A DNA stretch of 64,000 nucleotides from the NCBI RefSeq assembly GCF_964020115.1, contig NZ_OZ026542.1, positions 868,001-932,000 of the forward strand, in the 5' to 3' direction. The stretch is from Candidatus Regiella endosymbiont of Tuberolachnus salignus (GTDB lineage: Bacteria > Pseudomonadota > Gammaproteobacteria > Enterobacterales > Enterobacteriaceae). Below the pieces are notes generated by a model. It was given only the letters and a program-made list of their open reading frames with translations. It was not told the origin of the DNA and did not search any database. The position numbers and the translations under genes are program-made. Below are positions 19,033-30,523 of this stretch, in pieces. Within the stretch, counting starts at the first letter, position 1; each line of letters starts with the position of its first letter.

Positions 19033-20028
19033 ATGAAACAAATCGTATACGTGGCAAGCCCAAATAGCAAACAGATTGATGTATGGCAATTAGATAGCAG
19101 TGGAAAATTAACTCCGCTACAAACTGAAGAAGTAGACGGTCAAGTACAACCGATGGTTATCAATCCGAATAAAACTCGCCTGTATATTGGTGTACGACCC
19201 GATTTTGCCATAATCACTTATCGTATTGCTGCCGATGGTAGGTTACAACCGTTGGCTAGAGCTGCACTGCCTGCTAGTCCGACACATATTTCAACTGATC
19301 TAGCGGGGAATTTTTTGTTTTCTGCCTCTTACAGCGGCAATTGCGTCAGCGTTAGCCCAATAGATAAAAACGGGATGGTCAAAGACTGGACTCAACAACT
19401 GAGTAACTTAAAGACACCTCATTCAGTGAATCAAGTTCCCACTAACCAACTACTATTAGTGCCTTGTTTAACAGAAGATAAGATAAAACTGTTTAATTTA
19501 ACGCCTGATGGCGAATTAACACCGCATTTGCAGAAAGAACTCATTACGGCAAAAGGAGCCGGGCCGCGTCATATGGCATTCCATCCTAAACATCCTGTGA
19601 GTTATTGTGTGAATGAACTTAATAGTACGGTGGATGTATATCAATACAGCGATGATGCTAAACAATATACTTTGCTCCAAACAATTAATGCCTTGCCTGC
19701 TAACTTCTCTGATACCTGTTGGGCAGCGGATATTCATATCACACCGGATGGACGTTATCTCTATATTAGTGATCGCACCACCAGCTTGCTGGCGATTTTT
19801 ACTGTTTCCAACGATGGAACTGTTATTACATTAATCGGGCATCAACGAACAGAAGATCAGCCGCGTGGATTCAATATTGATTCTAATGGTGATTTTTTGA
19901 TTGCCGCAGGGCAACAGTCCGATCACATTGTCGTTTATCGTATTGATAAAAGCTGTGGAAAATTAATCCAATTGGCGCGTTATGCAGCAGGTAAAGGTGC
20001 CATGTGGGTAAGCATAGTAGCGATTTAG
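19033..20028 (+). CDS. pgl: 6-phosphogluconolactonase (YbhE type)
   Basis: The product has 331 residues and is collinear with E. coli Pgl/YbhE, a seven-bladed beta-propeller. It opens [20 protein letters not shown] and contains [33 protein letters not shown] and [10 protein letters not shown], the propeller loops of the active site. It hydrolyses 6-phosphogluconolactone in the oxidative pentose phosphate pathway. AAGGAGTG precedes the ATG. In E. coli pgl also lies beyond the mod operon, so the neighbourhood is conserved apart from the deletion of modBC and ybhA. Confidence 0.95.
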   Translation: MKQIVYVASPNSKQIDVWQLDSSGKLTPLQTEEVDGQVQPMVINPNKTRLYIGVRPDFAIITYRIAADGRLQPLARAALPASPTHISTDLAGNFLFSASYSGNCVSVSPIDKNGMVKDWTQQLSNLKTPHSVNQVPTNQLLLVPCLTEDKIKLFNLTPDGELTPHLQKELITAKGAGPRHMAFHPKHPVSYCVNELNSTVDVYQYSDDAKQYTLLQTINALPANFSDTCWAADIHITPDGRYLYISDRTTSLLAIFTVSNDGTVITLIGHQRTEDQPRGFNIDSNGDFLIAAGQQSDHIVVYRIDKSCGKLIQLARYAAGKGAMWVSIVAI

Positions 20029-20654
20029 ACTGCTACCAAAGTGAAAACCTTATCTTCCATAAAATAGTATTTGGTAAAAATCACTTTTCCTTGCGGGAAC
20101 GCTTTTGAGATCGGCTTGGTCAGCTCGAAAACCATAATATGGTTATCCGGCTCCAGATGTCTCAATGCCGCATAATCGAAGCCAAAATAGAAACCCGCCT
20201 GGAGATAGAGCGCCTTGAAAAGGCTTTCCTTGGCAGAAAATACCGCGGTAAAAAGCTGATTATAGGGGCATGCGAAGGAGCTAAGAAGACGAGATTCATC
20301 ATCGTTGATGACGCTGTCACCGATGTCGATCACCTGCTCCCCGGCGATAAAATGCTCGATATCAACACCCAGAGCGGTAATGCCGTCAGACAGACTGACC
20401 GAACAGCAGGCAACATTCCTGCTGTGGGAGATAGACCCCATCAACGGTGACGGAAAGACGGGACACCTGTTCGCCCCGATGATCACTTGGGATGTTTCCA
20501 CCGGGAACGCTTGGAGCGTGGCCTTTGCTGAATATCGGCCTGCAAGATATTCCATTCGGCGCTTGGGTACCGATCTGGATATCTGATCGGGACAGTGGAT
20601 GCCGAATCGATGAAACAGATCATCTTCATATTGCTCCGGCGAAAAACGGCACAT
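20025..20654 (-). CDS. 4'-phosphopantetheinyl transferase (EntD/Sfp type)
   Basis: The product has 209 residues. It shows the Sfp/EntD signatures: [22 protein letters not shown], the Mg-binding GVDIEHF and [11 protein letters not shown]. It would load phosphopantetheine onto carrier proteins of a nonribosomal peptide, polyketide or similar pathway; no such synthase is in the window. The N-terminus begins at [13 protein letters not shown], about ten residues shorter than related enzymes, and an IS481-type element lies immediately upstream, so the native start and promoter may be lost. It overlaps the pgl stop by four bases, convergently. Confidence 0.8.
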   Translation of the reverse strand: MCRFSPEQYEDDLFHRFGIHCPDQISRSVPKRRMEYLAGRYSAKATLQAFPVETSQVIIGANRCPVFPSPLMGSISHSRNVACCSVSLSDGITALGVDIEHFIAGEQVIDIGDSVINDDESRLLSSFACPYNQLFTAVFSAKESLFKALYLQAGFYFGFDYAALRHLEPDNHIMVFELTKPISKAFPQGKVIFTKYYFMEDKVFTLVAV

Positions 20655-20659
20655 ATGTG

Positions 20660-21880
20660 TAAAAGTTTGAATTTAATCTGACATTCTAATATGTTTAGTA
20701 TGAGATAAAGGAGTGTTAGAGATGAATCAAACAGCAAAAATAATCAAACCGAAATTAGGCTTACTGGAACTGGCGAAACAATTGGGTAATGTTCAGTCAG
20801 CGTGTAAAGTCATGGGCTACAGTAGGGACAGCTATTACCGGTTTAAAAAGCTGTATGAGCAGGGAGGTGAACCAGCGCTAGTAGAGATAAGTCGTAAAAA
20901 ACCTATCGAAAAAAACCGGGTAGAACCGCATATAGAACAAGCGGTGGTGAATATGGCTTACGACTATCCTGCTTATGGACAACACCGCGTAGCGAATGAA
21001 CTCAACCGACAGGGGATAATGATTTCGGGCAGTGGTGTTCGCTCGGTTTGGTTGCGCCATGACCTAGAAAATATCAAGAAACGCCTTTCTGCCTTGGAAG
21101 CTAAGGTAGCGCAGGAGGGATATTTACTCACCGAAGCCCAGCTGCAAGCACTGGAAAAAGTGCAAGATAAACGGGAAGCACAGGGTGAAATTGAAACGCA
21201 ACACCCGGGCTATCTCGGCTCTCAGGATACTTACTACGTGGGGCACATTAAAGGCGTCGGTAAAATTTATCAGCAGACCTTTATTGATACCTATTCCAGA
21301 GTCGCCTTTGCTAAGGTCTATACAGAGAAAAATGCCTTGGTTGCAGCAGATGTGTTAAACGACCAGGTGCTGCCATTCTATGATGAGCAAGCGGTTCCCT
21401 TATTGCGTATCCTGACTGACAGAGGCTCAGAATACTCGGGTAAAAAGGAAAACCATGCCTATCAGCTTTACTTGGAGCGAGAAGATATCGAACATACGCG
21501 GACAAAAGCGTACAGCCCGCAGACCAATGGGTTCTGTGAGCGGTTTCATAAAACGATGAAAAATGAATGTTATGACGTCATGTTTCCGCGTAAAATTTAT
21601 TCATCATTGGAAGACATTCAGCAAGACATCGATAAATGGCTCACATTCTACAACACAGAGCGACCTCATTCAGGCAGGTATTGTTATGGCAAAACCCCCT
21701 GGGAAACTTGGATTGCATCAACAGAGTTAATCATCGATCAATTGGTGTTAATATTGATATCTTTACGTGGGTCAGGAATCAGGGCTAATTGCTTTAAAAT
21801 GCTCATGTTTAGATATTCATTAGGACAAATACTCTTATGAGCATTCTGCCTACATAGAGTTCAAATTAAAGTGGGATCCC
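20660..21880 (+). mobile_element. IS481-type insertion sequence
   Basis: A single-frame transposase (20722-21840) occupies a unit of about 1.2 kb. The ends are approximate: both contain a TTTGAA-type motif (left GTTTGAATTTAATC, right complement ATTTGAACTCTATG), but I cannot fix exact termini or a target duplication. The element separates a phosphopantetheinyl transferase from a truncated aldolase-type gene, both on the minus strand. Confidence 0.7.
20722..21840 (+). CDS. IS481-family transposase
   Basis: ATG 20722 with AAAGGAG upstream gives about 372 residues. The N-terminal helix-turn-helix ([29 protein letters not shown]) is followed by the DDE integrase domain: first Asp near [16 protein letters not shown], second in [11 protein letters not shown], Glu in [15 protein letters not shown]. 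The C-terminal segment [20 protein letters not shown] is typical of IS481. The frame appears intact; the last 30 residues after TPWETW look unusual. Confidence 0.88.
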   Translation: MNQTAKIIKPKLGLLELAKQLGNVQSACKVMGYSRDSYYRFKKLYEQGGEPALVEISRKKPIEKNRVEPHIEQAVVNMAYDYPAYGQHRVANELNRQGIMISGSGVRSVWLRHDLENIKKRLSALEAKVAQEGYLLTEAQLQALEKVQDKREAQGEIETQHPGYLGSQDTYYVGHIKGVGKIYQQTFIDTYSRVAFAKVYTEKNALVAADVLNDQVLPFYDEQAVPLLRILTDRGSEYSGKKENHAYQLYLEREDIEHTRTKAYSPQTNGFCERFHKTMKNECYDVMFPRKIYSSLEDIQQDIDKWLTFYNTERPHSGRYCYGKTPWETWIASTELIIDQLVLILISLRGSGIRANCFKMLMFRYSLGQILL

Positions 21881-21989
21881 GCCCTGCTATTGACCCCATA
21901 CTAAAACCATGATCCAGAGGTACAATCAGCGAATTACCATGAGCAAAATTAACAAACCTTTCCCAGCGTCTTATGATCCCAATTTCCAT
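21875..21989 (-). pseudogene. DhnA/LsrF-type aldolase, N-terminal fragment
   Basis: On the minus strand an ATG at 21989 preceded by AAAGGAAG opens MEIGIIRRWERFVNFAHGNS and LIVPLDHGFSMGS, the characteristic start of class I DhnA/LsrF-family aldolases (VVPLDHG). The frame then runs into the IS481-type element and stops. The remaining 220 or so residues are absent. With the transferase on the other side of the IS, in the same direction, this suggests a broken biosynthetic operon. Confidence 0.6.
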
Positions 21990-22227
21990 ATCTTCCTTTG
22001 AATGCTCTCACTACTAAAGACCGTAATGCTCCTATGCACACACTCTAAAAAAGATAGACTAGAATGAAAAAAACTATCAATTTTTTACATTGATTGTTTA
22101 TAAAATCAGGATCAGCGAAAATAGCGGCCAATTAAAATTAATATGACGGATTTGGCCAGCGAAGAGCCGAAAGAAGGTACTTCCAAAAATAGGTACAAAT
22201 CCGTGTACAAACTAAAAGATTTTATTA
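21990..22227. other. Non-coding region upstream of prfC
   Basis: No gene is recognised. It is AT-rich and should hold the prfC promoter and the promoter of the truncated aldolase gene on the other strand. No strong ribosome-binding site is seen before prfC. Confidence 0.4.
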
Positions 22228-23817
22228 ATGGCCGATCAGAATTTTCTCAATGAAATAAACAAGCGAAGAACCTTTGCTATCATCTCCCACCCTGATGCAG
22301 GAAAAACTACTGTCACTGAAAAAATATTACTTTTTGGCAAGGCGATACAAACTGCGGGGACGGTAAAAGGCCGAGGATCGAATCAGCATGCAAAATCTGA
22401 TTGGATGGAAATGGAAAAACAACGCGGGATATCAATTACCACCTCGGTAATGCAATTTCCCTATGGTCAATATTTAGTCAATTTACTTGATACCCCCGGT
22501 CATGAAGATTTCTCTGAAGATACTTATCGTACCTTAACCGCCGTCGATTGTTGCCTGATGGTAATAGACGCCGCCAAGGGGGTTGAAGATCGTACACGTA
22601 AGCTGATGGAAGTGACGCGCTTACGTAATACGCCAATTTTAACCTTTATGAATAAGTTGGATCGTGAGATCCGTTGTCCAATGGAAATACTAGATGAAGT
22701 GGAACAAAAGCTAAAAATGCCTTGCTCCCCTATTACCTGGCCAATCGGCTGCGGTAAATTATTTAAAGGCGTTTATCACCTTTATAAAGATGAAACCTAT
22801 CTGTATCAAAAGGGTAAAGGCCATACCATTCAAGAAGTACGTATCCTTAAAGGGCTCAATAATCCAGAGCTCGATACCCTCGTCGGGGACGATCTAGCAA
22901 CGCAGCTACGTGAAGAGATTGAACTGGTACAAGGCGCTTCTCATCCCTTTGAGCATGATTCTTTTTTATCAGGTGATCTAACACCCGTATTCTTTGGCAC
23001 CGCGTTAGGTAATTTTGGTATCGATCATATGTTAGATGGACTAACCGCTTGGGCGCCTGCGCCTCTGTCACGTCAAACCCATTTACGGCAAGTCAGCGCA
23101 GAGGAAGAAAAATTCTCTGGTTTTATATTTAAAATTCAAGCCAATATGGATCCAAAACATCGCGATCGGATAGCGTTTATGCGTATTGTTTCTGGCTGTT
23201 ATGAAAAAGGCATGAAACTGCATCAAGTCAGAACGCAAAAAGAAGTGACTATTTCCGATGCGCTAACATTTATGGCCGGGGATCGTACGCAAATTGAAAA
23301 AGCGTTTGCTGGGGATATCATTGGATTACATAATCACGGCACTATTCAGATTGGCGATACTTTCACGCAGGGTGAAGCACTAAAATTTACCGGGATCCCC
23401 CATTTTGCTCCTGAGCTGTTTCGTCGTGTTCGCCTGCGTGATCCACTAAAACAAAAACAGTTATTGAAGGGGCTGGTTCAACTTTCAGAAGAAGGGGCGA
23501 TACAGGTATTCCGCCCCATTGCCAATAACGATTTAATCGTAGGGGCAATAGGGATCCTGCAATTTGATGTGGTCGCTGCCCGTTTAAAAAATGAATACCA
23601 CGTTGAAGCAGTGTATGAATCAGTCAACGTTGCTACTGCGCGTTGGATCGAATGTCAAGATATAAAAAAACTGGAAGAATTTAAACGTAAAAACGAATTG
23701 AATTTGGCACATGACGGTGGCAAAAATCTCAGTTATATCGCTCCTACCATGGTCAATCTTAATATTACACAGGAACGCTACCCTGAAGTATTATTTCATA
23801 AAACCAGAGAACATTAA
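22228..23817 (+). CDS. prfC: Peptide chain release factor 3
   Basis: The product has 529 residues, as in E. coli RF3. GTPase motifs are complete: G1 [13 protein letters not shown], switch region [17 protein letters not shown]3 [14 protein letters not shown] and G4 FMNKLDRE. The C-terminal domains ([39 protein letters not shown]) are conserved. It recycles RF1 and RF2 from the ribosome after termination. A strong terminator follows, then an osmY-like gene, the E. coli order. Confidence 0.97.
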   Translation: MADQNFLNEINKRRTFAIISHPDAGKTTVTEKILLFGKAIQTAGTVKGRGSNQHAKSDWMEMEKQRGISITTSVMQFPYGQYLVNLLDTPGHEDFSEDTYRTLTAVDCCLMVIDAAKGVEDRTRKLMEVTRLRNTPILTFMNKLDREIRCPMEILDEVEQKLKMPCSPITWPIGCGKLFKGVYHLYKDETYLYQKGKGHTIQEVRILKGLNNPELDTLVGDDLATQLREEIELVQGASHPFEHDSFLSGDLTPVFFGTALGNFGIDHMLDGLTAWAPAPLSRQTHLRQVSAEEEKFSGFIFKIQANMDPKHRDRIAFMRIVSGCYEKGMKLHQVRTQKEVTISDALTFMAGDRTQIEKAFAGDIIGLHNHGTIQIGDTFTQGEALKFTGIPHFAPELFRRVRLRDPLKQKQLLKGLVQLSEEGAIQVFRPIANNDLIVGAIGILQFDVVAARLKNEYHVEAVYESVNVATARWIECQDIKKLEEFKRKNELNLAHDGGKNLSYIAPTMVNLNITQERYPEVLFHKTREH

Positions 23818-23824
23818 CCCATGA

Positions 23825-23852
23825 TAGCTCGGCGATAACCGAGCTATTTTTT
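23825..23852 (+). terminator. Intrinsic terminator after prfC
   Basis: An 8-bp stem TAGCTCGG/CCGAGCTA with a 6-base loop (CGATAA) is followed by six T residues, starting eight bases after the prfC stop. Confidence 0.9.
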
Positions 23853-23989
23853 CAACTGAAAACAACATTTATTTTTTCCAATCTAATTTGACAGCATTAT
23901 CTTGATAATAGTCTATATTGTTTACTGAAGTAGCCGGTTAATACTTTTCACTAAACTACTGGTTTCATAACTAACACAGGAATAGATGG

Positions 23990-24481
23990 ATGAAAAATAA
24001 AAAATTTACTTATTCACTTATAGCCGCCACCTTAGGTATGGCCAGTATGAGCGGTAGCATCTTCGCTAAAGAGCCCGTATCGAATAAAACAGAAAAGTCG
24101 ATTGAACAAACAGGAAACAAAATCGATGAGGCGATAAAAGAAGTCGATAAAAAAGTCGGTGAAGTGGCGTCGAAAGACCCTGCTCAGGCTGAAAAAACCG
24201 CCGCGGAAGCCGCTAAAGCTGGCGGTGCAAAACCGGGCGAGGGTCAATCCATTGGTGAATATGCCAAGGATGCCGCCATTACCACCAAAATAACAGCCCT
24301 ATTACTCGCGACCAGTGGTGTGGCATCACATGATGTAAAGGTAGAGACTAATAGCGGTGTGGTGCATCTTAGCGGTGATGTAGAAAATAAAGAACAAATA
24401 GAAAAAGCACAAAAAGCGATCGAAGATAAAAAAATTGACGGTGTGAAAAGTATTAAAAATGATCTGAAGGTTAAACATTAA
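23990..24481 (+). CDS. osmY: Periplasmic BON-domain protein (OsmY-like)
   Basis: The product has 163 residues. A signal peptide (MKNKKFTYSLIAATLGMASM, cleavage after IFA) is followed by a charged, Lys/Ala-rich linker predicted to be helical (about 27-85) and one BON domain at the C-terminus (TTKITALLLATSGVASHDVK then VHLSGDVENKEQIEKAQKAI). E. coli OsmY has two BON domains; here only one is clear. Position after prfC matches osmY. The role is likely envelope or periplasmic stress protection. AGGAATAG precedes the ATG. Confidence 0.85.
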   Translation: MKNKKFTYSLIAATLGMASMSGSIFAKEPVSNKTEKSIEQTGNKIDEAIKEVDKKVGEVASKDPAQAEKTAAEAAKAGGAKPGEGQSIGEYAKDAAITTKITALLLATSGVASHDVKVETNSGVVHLSGDVENKEQIEKAQKAIEDKKIDGVKSIKNDLKVKH

Positions 24482-24783
24482 TATTTCGACCTGCTGGTCG
24501 TTATATCGACCAGCTTCAAACAATAAAAAACACGTTATCTCATTTAAATAAAAAATTATCTAAGCTGATCCAATAAATAATAATTCTGTTATGCTATATT
24601 GGTATTTGCATTATAAATGTTATTTATATTCGATCATTTAAATATTAATTCATGTTATGAACTAGGAAGTAAGATAGAAGATTTATCCGTTGTAAATTAT
24701 TAATGCATAATATTACCTTGCATATTAAATTAATAAATATACAAGTTTATTTATATAAAAAATCAAATAATGGAGCCTCATAT

Positions 24784-26205
24784 ATGAATCAATATTTATC
24801 TCACACTAATACCCTTGCGTTAATTGCGGGTGGCCCCTTTCCTACTATAAGCATGCAAGACTATCATTTATTAAACGCCATCAATAAAATGATCGTAGAT
24901 AAAACCGCTCAGCTCCATCGATACAATAATGATACTTCATCCGCTATTGGTGCAGAAAAAAAATATAAAATCGTTGACGATAATGCGCACATACATATAC
25001 AAGAATTTAAAGATAATAAATTAATCAATGTTTTTATACTTAACTATATCGATGATAATTTCATCGGCTATGAAGAAGTCATCAATAAGTATGATAAAAA
25101 TAATCAACTCGTCAGCTGCTCGCGTTCTACCTACGATATCAATAATCATTTTACTTACCGGGTAGTGTCTCACTATAACACTAGAGGTGAGTTGGTAAAT
25201 ACCGTTAAAACCCTATTTGAATACGATTCAAGTGATGTGATGACAGGCAGTCTTGAATTAAAGTACGATGCCAATAATCAATTAATTCAGAAAGTAAAAA
25301 CGAAATATGATACCACTGAGAGGGGCGTGAGTATCAGAAAAAGAGAATTTAACTACGATACCAGCGGTTTAATGACTGACAGTAGTGAAGCCGTCTATGA
25401 TGCTCAGGGTCTGTTAACTTATCATACTCAGTCAGAATATAACGCCAATAAAAAAATGGTTAAGCAAATAAATAGCGAATTTGATTACGATCCAAAGGGT
25501 CGTTTGTTAACGGAAAATCAAATACATTATGATGCAGATAATCAACCCACTGAATATGTAAAAAATTTCCAAGATTATGGCACCGAAGGACGTTTACTGA
25601 AAAAAAGCACGTCAAGATATGATCCAAAAGGTGTATTGATCGGCACTGCTGAGGTTAAGTATCAATATGATGCTAATGGCCAATTGGTTTCCCAGCAAGA
25701 AGCGGAATATGACGCCGATAAAAAAATCGTTGGCACAAATAGCATGACATTTAATTATGATGCTGAAGGTAACTTATTAACTATCCAGCATGAATTTACC
25801 GATCAAAAAGATAAATTAATTCATCTAATCGAATCAAAATACGATGATGATAATCAGTTTATAGGTCGTAGTGAAGTCGATTATTTCTATGATAGTGAGG
25901 GTAAATTATTTAAGAAGTGCACTGAACATTACGATGCTAATCAAAAATTAATCAATAGCTTTTTAACAAAAGAAAATACTGAAGCCCCGCTTACCACTAA
26001 TGCAACTGAATCTGAGGTTAATCAAAGTGACCTATTGACCAATGCCGATAGCAAAAACAAAGAAGTTAACTTAATGGACACATTAATCGCAGAAATTCAT
26101 GGCTGGGCAAACCCTGAAAAAATAAATCTTTTCAATGTTATGTCCAACGTGCCCAATGCATTTTTACCGACATTACCCACACTTCTGGTGAATAGATTTA
26201 ATTAG
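24784..26205 (+). CDS. YD-type repeat protein, hypothetical
   Basis: ATG 24784 with GGAG upstream is preferred; an in-frame ATG at 24703 lacks such a site. The 473-residue product has a unique N-terminus (MNQYLSHTNTLALIAGGPFP) and about 15 imperfect repeats of roughly 20-25 residues with the pattern (Y/F)xYDxxGxLxxxxxxxYD (for example FNYDAEGNLLTIQHEF). This recalls YD repeats of Rhs/WapA-type proteins, or repeat-built symbiont effectors. No signal peptide is visible and the C-terminus is unique. The composition is AT-rich. No function can be assigned. Confidence 0.65.
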   Translation: MNQYLSHTNTLALIAGGPFPTISMQDYHLLNAINKMIVDKTAQLHRYNNDTSSAIGAEKKYKIVDDNAHIHIQEFKDNKLINVFILNYIDDNFIGYEEVINKYDKNNQLVSCSRSTYDINNHFTYRVVSHYNTRGELVNTVKTLFEYDSSDVMTGSLELKYDANNQLIQKVKTKYDTTERGVSIRKREFNYDTSGLMTDSSEAVYDAQGLLTYHTQSEYNANKKMVKQINSEFDYDPKGRLLTENQIHYDADNQPTEYVKNFQDYGTEGRLLKKSTSRYDPKGVLIGTAEVKYQYDANGQLVSQQEAEYDADKKIVGTNSMTFNYDAEGNLLTIQHEFTDQKDKLIHLIESKYDDDNQFIGRSEVDYFYDSEGKLFKKCTEHYDANQKLINSFLTKENTEAPLTTNATESEVNQSDLLTNADSKNKEVNLMDTLIAEIHGWANPEKINLFNVMSNVPNAFLPTLPTLLVNRFN

Positions 26206-26310
26206 CTTTTAGCTTCTCAGAGCCTGTTCCAAATCTTTAGGCTCTCAGTGGCTAATGTTAACGATTAAAAAATAGACTTAAAATAATATTTTTAGTGATG
26301 GTAGGAAATT

Positions 26311-26339
26311 AAAAAACGGCTCAGAGAGCCGTTTTTTTA
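26311..26339. terminator. Bidirectional terminator between YD-repeat gene and purL
   Basis: AAAAAACGGCTC and GAGCCGTTTTTTT form a perfect stem with an AGA loop. A run of A on one side and T on the other lets it serve both convergent genes. Confidence 0.9.
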
Positions 26340-26387
26340 TACCCACAGTCTCTCCTTCAAACTGATTCGGCTATATAATCAATTATG

Positions 26388-29300
26388 CTATTTAAATCGC
26401 TTACCTGCATTACGAAACATACGCATCCAAGGGCTGTCTTCACCCCAGTCCGCGGGATGCCAAGAATGGCTAACCGTACGGAAAACACGTTCTGGATGCG
26501 GCATCATGATGGTCGCCCTGCCACTGGTACTGGTTAGCGCTGTGATCCCCTTGACAGAGCCATTTGGATTAGCGGGGTATTGCTCAGTGCATATCCCTTT
26601 ATTATCGACAAAACGGAGTACCACCTGATTTTTTTCTTCCAATAGCGTTAAATCTTTATCTGCTACTGCAACTCGCCCTTCACCATGTGAAACAACAATA
26701 GGTAAACGTGAACCGGCCATATCCTGTGTAAATAAACAAGGGCTGGCAACCACTTCCACTAAGCTGAAACGCGCCTCAAAACGTGTCGATAAATTACGCT
26801 TAAAATGAGGCCAATGCTCTGCGCCAGGAATTAATTCCCGTAAATTAGACATCATTTGACAGCCATTACAAACACCTAATGCCAACGTGTTTGAGCGATG
26901 AAAAAAAGCGGTAAATTCATCTCGTAAGCGGTTATTAAACAGAATAGATTTCGCCCATCCCTCACCGGCGCCTAACACATCGCCGTAAGAGAATCCCCCA
27001 CAGGCAACCAAGGTTTGAAAATCGGTTAAATTTATTCTTCCCGTGAGTAGATCACTCATATGCACATCGACAGCATCAAACCCCGCACGATGAAATGCCG
27101 CCGCCATCTCAACCTGAGAATTCACCCCTTGCTCACGCAATACCGCCACTTTTGGCCGTATTTCTTGGGCAATATAAGGCGCTGCAATCTTTTCGTTGAG
27201 ATCAAAAGTTAATTTCACGTTTAAACCGGGATCAGTATTGTCTTTTTTCGCCTGATGCTCTTGATCAGCACAATCCGGATTATCACGTAACCGCTGCATT
27301 TGCCAGGTGGTTTCAGCCCACCAGCAACGTAAAGTGGTACGACTCTCCTGGTATAGCTCTTCATTGCCGTGGCGGATAATAAAATCATCCCCGGCAGTCG
27401 CACGGCCTAAATAGTGCACGCAATCTGCTAAACCATGGTCGGCTAAACATTGTTCCACTTTGCTACGCTGCTGAGAAGAAACTTGGATCACCGCGCCCAA
27501 TTCTTCATTAAATAGCGCCGCTAAGGTATCTTCCCCCAAGGACGCAATGTTCACATCAATACCACAGTGCCCTGCAAAGGCCATTTCGGCTAATGTCACC
27601 AACAAACCGCCGTCAGATCGATCGTGATAAGCCAGCAGTGCGCGATCGGCAATCAAAGATTGCATCGCATTAAAGAAACCGGCTAATTGGGACACATTAC
27701 GAATATCAGCCGCTTTATCCCCTAATTGTCGGTAAACTTGCGCCAAGGCGGTTGCCCCCAATCCATTGTGACCCGCCCCTAAATCGATCAATAAAAGCGC
27801 ATTTTTATCATTATTATCTTTTTTATCATCACGGTCTTCCGGAGCAAGCTGTAGCTGTGGCGTGACGGTACTACGAACATCTTCAACCCGCGCAAAGGCC
27901 GTGATCACCAATGACAATGGCGAAATCATCTCCCGTTGTTTATCGCCTTGCTGCCAACAGGTTTTCATCGACAGCGAATCTTTTCCTACCGGGATAGTTA
28001 AACCGAGCGCAGGGCAAAGTTCTTCACCTACCGCACGCACAGCATCAAACAACCCAGCATCTTCACCTGGATGATCCGCGGCAGACATCCAGTTAGCCGA
28101 AAGCTTAACCCGTTTTAATTCGCCAATCTGAGTCGCGGCGATATTGGTCAATGCTTCACCGACCGCTAAACGCGCAGAGGCGGCAAAATCCAACAGCGCC
28201 ACTGGCGCACGTTCACCAATAGACATCGCTTCGCCATGATAACTGTCTAAACTGGCACTGGTGACGGCACAATCGGCTACCGGAACTTGCCAAGGCCCCA
28301 CCATCTGATCACGTGTTACCATCCCGGTTACACTGCGATCGCCTATGGTGATCAGGAAGGTTTTTTCAGCTACCGTCGGGAGATGCAGAATACGCTCTAC
28401 GGCGTCAGCAATGGCGATCTTTTCACGATTCAGCACTTCAGCGCAGACGGGTAAACGAGTCACCTCTCGTACCATTTTTGGCGGTTTTCCTAATAATATA
28501 TCCAATGAAATATTAATAGGATGATTATTAAATTCACTATCCTTCACTGTCAGATCTTGTTTTGCGGTGGCTGTACCAATTACCGCATAAGGCGTACGTT
28601 CACGCTGACAGATTTCATCAAATTCTTTCATTTGATCGGGATTGACTGCCAACACATAACGTTCTTGTGATTCATTACACCATATTTCCAATGGGCTCAT
28701 GCTGGGATCATCGCTCGGGATGGCGCGTAATTCAAAATCTCCGCCCCGCCCCGCATCATTGACTAATTCCGGCATCGCATTTGACAGACCCCCTGCGCCG
28801 ACATCATGAATAAATAAGATTGGATTCTTATCGCCCCGCTGCCAGCAGCGATCGATCACTTCTTGGCAACGGCGTTCCATTTCTGGATTATCCCGTTGTA
28901 CCGAAGCAAAATCTAACTCTGCCCCTAACTGGCCAGAGGTGACCGAAGAGGCAGCGCCTCCCCCTAAACCGATATTCATCGCTGCACCACCGAGGACGAT
29001 CAGCTTTGCGCCGACAGGAATTTCACCTTTTTGTACATGATCAGCGCGAATATTGCCTATCCCCCCCGCCAACATAATCGGTTTATGATAACCCCGTAAT
29101 TCATAGCGATTTTCATCGCTATTATCGCTCTTCAACCGAGCCTTCACCCGTTCTTCATAAGTGCGGAAATAGCCCAATAATGCCGGGCGGCCAAATTCAT
29201 TATTAAATGCTGCCCCGCCAAGAGGCCCCTCGGTGATAATATCCAATGCAGTGGCAATACGATCCGGTTTACCGAAGTCTTCTTCCCAAGGTTGTTCAAA

Positions 29301-30479
29301 CTTAGGAATACGTAAATTAGAAACGGAAAAACCGACTAAACCGGCTTTCGGCTTAGCACCCCGCCCGGTGGCACCTTCGTCACGAATTTCACCGCCTGAG
29401 CCAGTAGCCGCTCCCGGCCAAGGAGATATCGCCGTCGGATGATTATGCGTTTCCACTTTCATCAAAATAGGCGTTTCTTCTTGATGATAATCATAGATCC
29501 CAGTCTCAGCATCGGGGAAAAAACGTCCGACTCGTGATCCCTCCATGACTGCCGCATTGTCTTTATAGGCTGATAACACATAGTCTGGCGTTTGCTCGAA
29601 AGTATTTTTAATCATGTTAAATAACGAACGAGATTGCTTAATACCATCAATAACCCAATCGGCATTAAAAATTTTATGACGACAATGTTCTGAATTGGCC
29701 TGCGCAAACATATACAGCTCAACATCGGTTGGATTACGCTCCAAACGAGTAAAAGAGTCGAATAAATAATCAATTTCATCCTTGGCTAAGGCAAGACCGA
29801 GCTGGTTATTAGCGTGCTCTAATGCGGTGCGCCCTTGGCTCAGGATATTGACCTGTTTTAAAGCTGTGGGTATATACCCTTCGCCTTTGAAGCCGCCGCG
29901 TTGTTGGCTGCGAGTGTTCGCCGAATCACGTAGTTGTCTACGCTCATCGGTCTCACCCCCTGGCCGCCTAGCGGCAACTTCAAGGGCTGTGGGTATATGA
30001 GAAGCACTTTGAGGAAAAATCTCTTTCGCGGAGGGAAAATCGGTAAATACCGCTTCAACCATACGATCATGCAGCATTGCTGCCAACTGCTGCCATTGCG
30101 TCGATGTCAACTCGACACTTTGAATATAAAAAGCCACGCCTCTTTCTAGACGTAATACCTTAGATAAACCACAATTATGCGCAATATCACTGGCTTTAGA
30201 AGACCAGGGAGAAATAGTACCTAATCGCGGTGTTACCAGCAGTAAACGCCCTGGCACAACGCGCTCTGAGGTAGCTTGCCGAGGAGAAACAGAAGAATCA
30301 TACTCAAGCAAACGTGCCAGCTTAGTGTTTTCCTCTGCATTTAATGGAGCACTGAGATCAGCAAAATGAATATATTCAGCGTAGATATCATCTACCGGTA
30401 AACACAAATCCTTACAACGAGACAGCAGTTTAGTGATTTTAAAAGCCGACAAAGCGGCAGAGCCGCGCAGTATTTCCAT
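26388..30479 (-). CDS. purL: Phosphoribosylformylglycinamidine synthase with in-frame PE1 insertion
   Basis: ATG 30479 ([20 protein letters not shown]) matches the E. coli start; a TTG-started extension to 30536 lies inside a hairpin and is rejected. The 1363-residue enzyme has the N-terminal PurS-like domain, the FGAM synthetase core ([40 protein letters not shown]) and the C-terminal glutaminase ([13 protein letters not shown] with the catalytic Cys, and PHPERVFR). It makes FGAM in purine synthesis. A 41-residue insert with no counterpart in E. coli ([20 protein letters not shown] and onwards, encoded at 29873-29997) separates FPQSASH from [11 protein letters not shown], in the linker after the N-terminal domain. 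The rest aligns without gaps by eye. Confidence 0.96.
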   Translation of the reverse strand: MEILRGSAALSAFKITKLLSRCKDLCLPVDDIYAEYIHFADLSAPLNAEENTKLARLLEYDSSVSPRQATSERVVPGRLLLVTPRLGTISPWSSKASDIAHNCGLSKVLRLERGVAFYIQSVELTSTQWQQLAAMLHDRMVEAVFTDFPSAKEIFPQSASHIPTALEVAARRPGGETDERRQLRDSANTRSQQRGGFKGEGYIPTALKQVNILSQGRTALEHANNQLGLALAKDEIDYLFDSFTRLERNPTDVELYMFAQANSEHCRHKIFNADWVIDGIKQSRSLFNMIKNTFEQTPDYVLSAYKDNAAVMEGSRVGRFFPDAETGIYDYHQEETPILMKVETHNHPTAISPWPGAATGSGGEIRDEGATGRGAKPKAGLVGFSVSNLRIPKFEQPWEEDFGKPDRIATALDIITEGPLGGAAFNNEFGRPALLGYFRTYEERVKARLKSDNSDENRYELRGYHKPIMLAGGIGNIRADHVQKGEIPVGAKLIVLGGAAMNIGLGGGAASSVTSGQLGAELDFASVQRDNPEMERRCQEVIDRCWQRGDKNPILFIHDVGAGGLSNAMPELVNDAGRGGDFELRAIPSDDPSMSPLEIWCNESQERYVLAVNPDQMKEFDEICQRERTPYAVIGTATAKQDLTVKDSEFNNHPINISLDILLGKPPKMVREVTRLPVCAEVLNREKIAIADAVERILHLPTVAEKTFLITIGDRSVTGMVTRDQMVGPWQVPVADCAVTSASLDSYHGEAMSIGERAPVALLDFAASARLAVGEALTNIAATQIGELKRVKLSANWMSAADHPGEDAGLFDAVRAVGEELCPALGLTIPVGKDSLSMKTCWQQGDKQREMISPLSLVITAFARVEDVRSTVTPQLQLAPEDRDDKKDNNDKNALLLIDLGAGHNGLGATALAQVYRQLGDKAADIRNVSQLAGFFNAMQSLIADRALLAYHDRSDGGLLVTLAEMAFAGHCGIDVNIASLGEDTLAALFNEELGAVIQVSSQQRSKVEQCLADHGLADCVHYLGRATAGDDFIIRHGNEELYQESRTTLRCWWAETTWQMQRLRDNPDCADQEHQAKKDNTDPGLNVKLTFDLNEKIAAPYIAQEIRPKVAVLREQGVNSQVEMAAAFHRAGFDAVDVHMSDLLTGRINLTDFQTLVACGGFSYGDVLGAGEGWAKSILFNNRLRDEFTAFFHRSNTLALGVCNGCQMMSNLRELIPGAEHWPHFKRNLSTRFEARFSLVEVVASPCLFTQDMAGSRLPIVVSHGEGRVAVADKDLTLLEEKNQVVLRFVDNKGICTEQYPANPNGSVKGITALTSTSGRATIMMPHPERVFRTVSHSWHPADWGEDSPWMRMFRNAGKRFK
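29873..29997 (-). repeat. PE1 element inside purL (in frame)
   Basis: The unit is 125 bp, TATA to TATA, in the same orientation as the gene. The 5' arm is the variant CCCACAGCCCTTGAAG, shared with the rlmL copy; the 3' arm is CTTCAAAGGCGAAGGG. The centre reads GACAACTACG. It is open throughout in the purL frame and adds 41 codons. Confidence 0.95.
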
Positions 30480-30523
30480 AAGCAAAGTTTCTCTTGTTTG
30501 CAAAGCATTGGGGGACAGCATTA

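Noticed and set aside
24490-24520. Hairpin GCTGGTCG/CGACCAGC after the osmY-like gene as a terminator
   Set aside because: The stem is good but no T run follows; I did not list it as a terminator.
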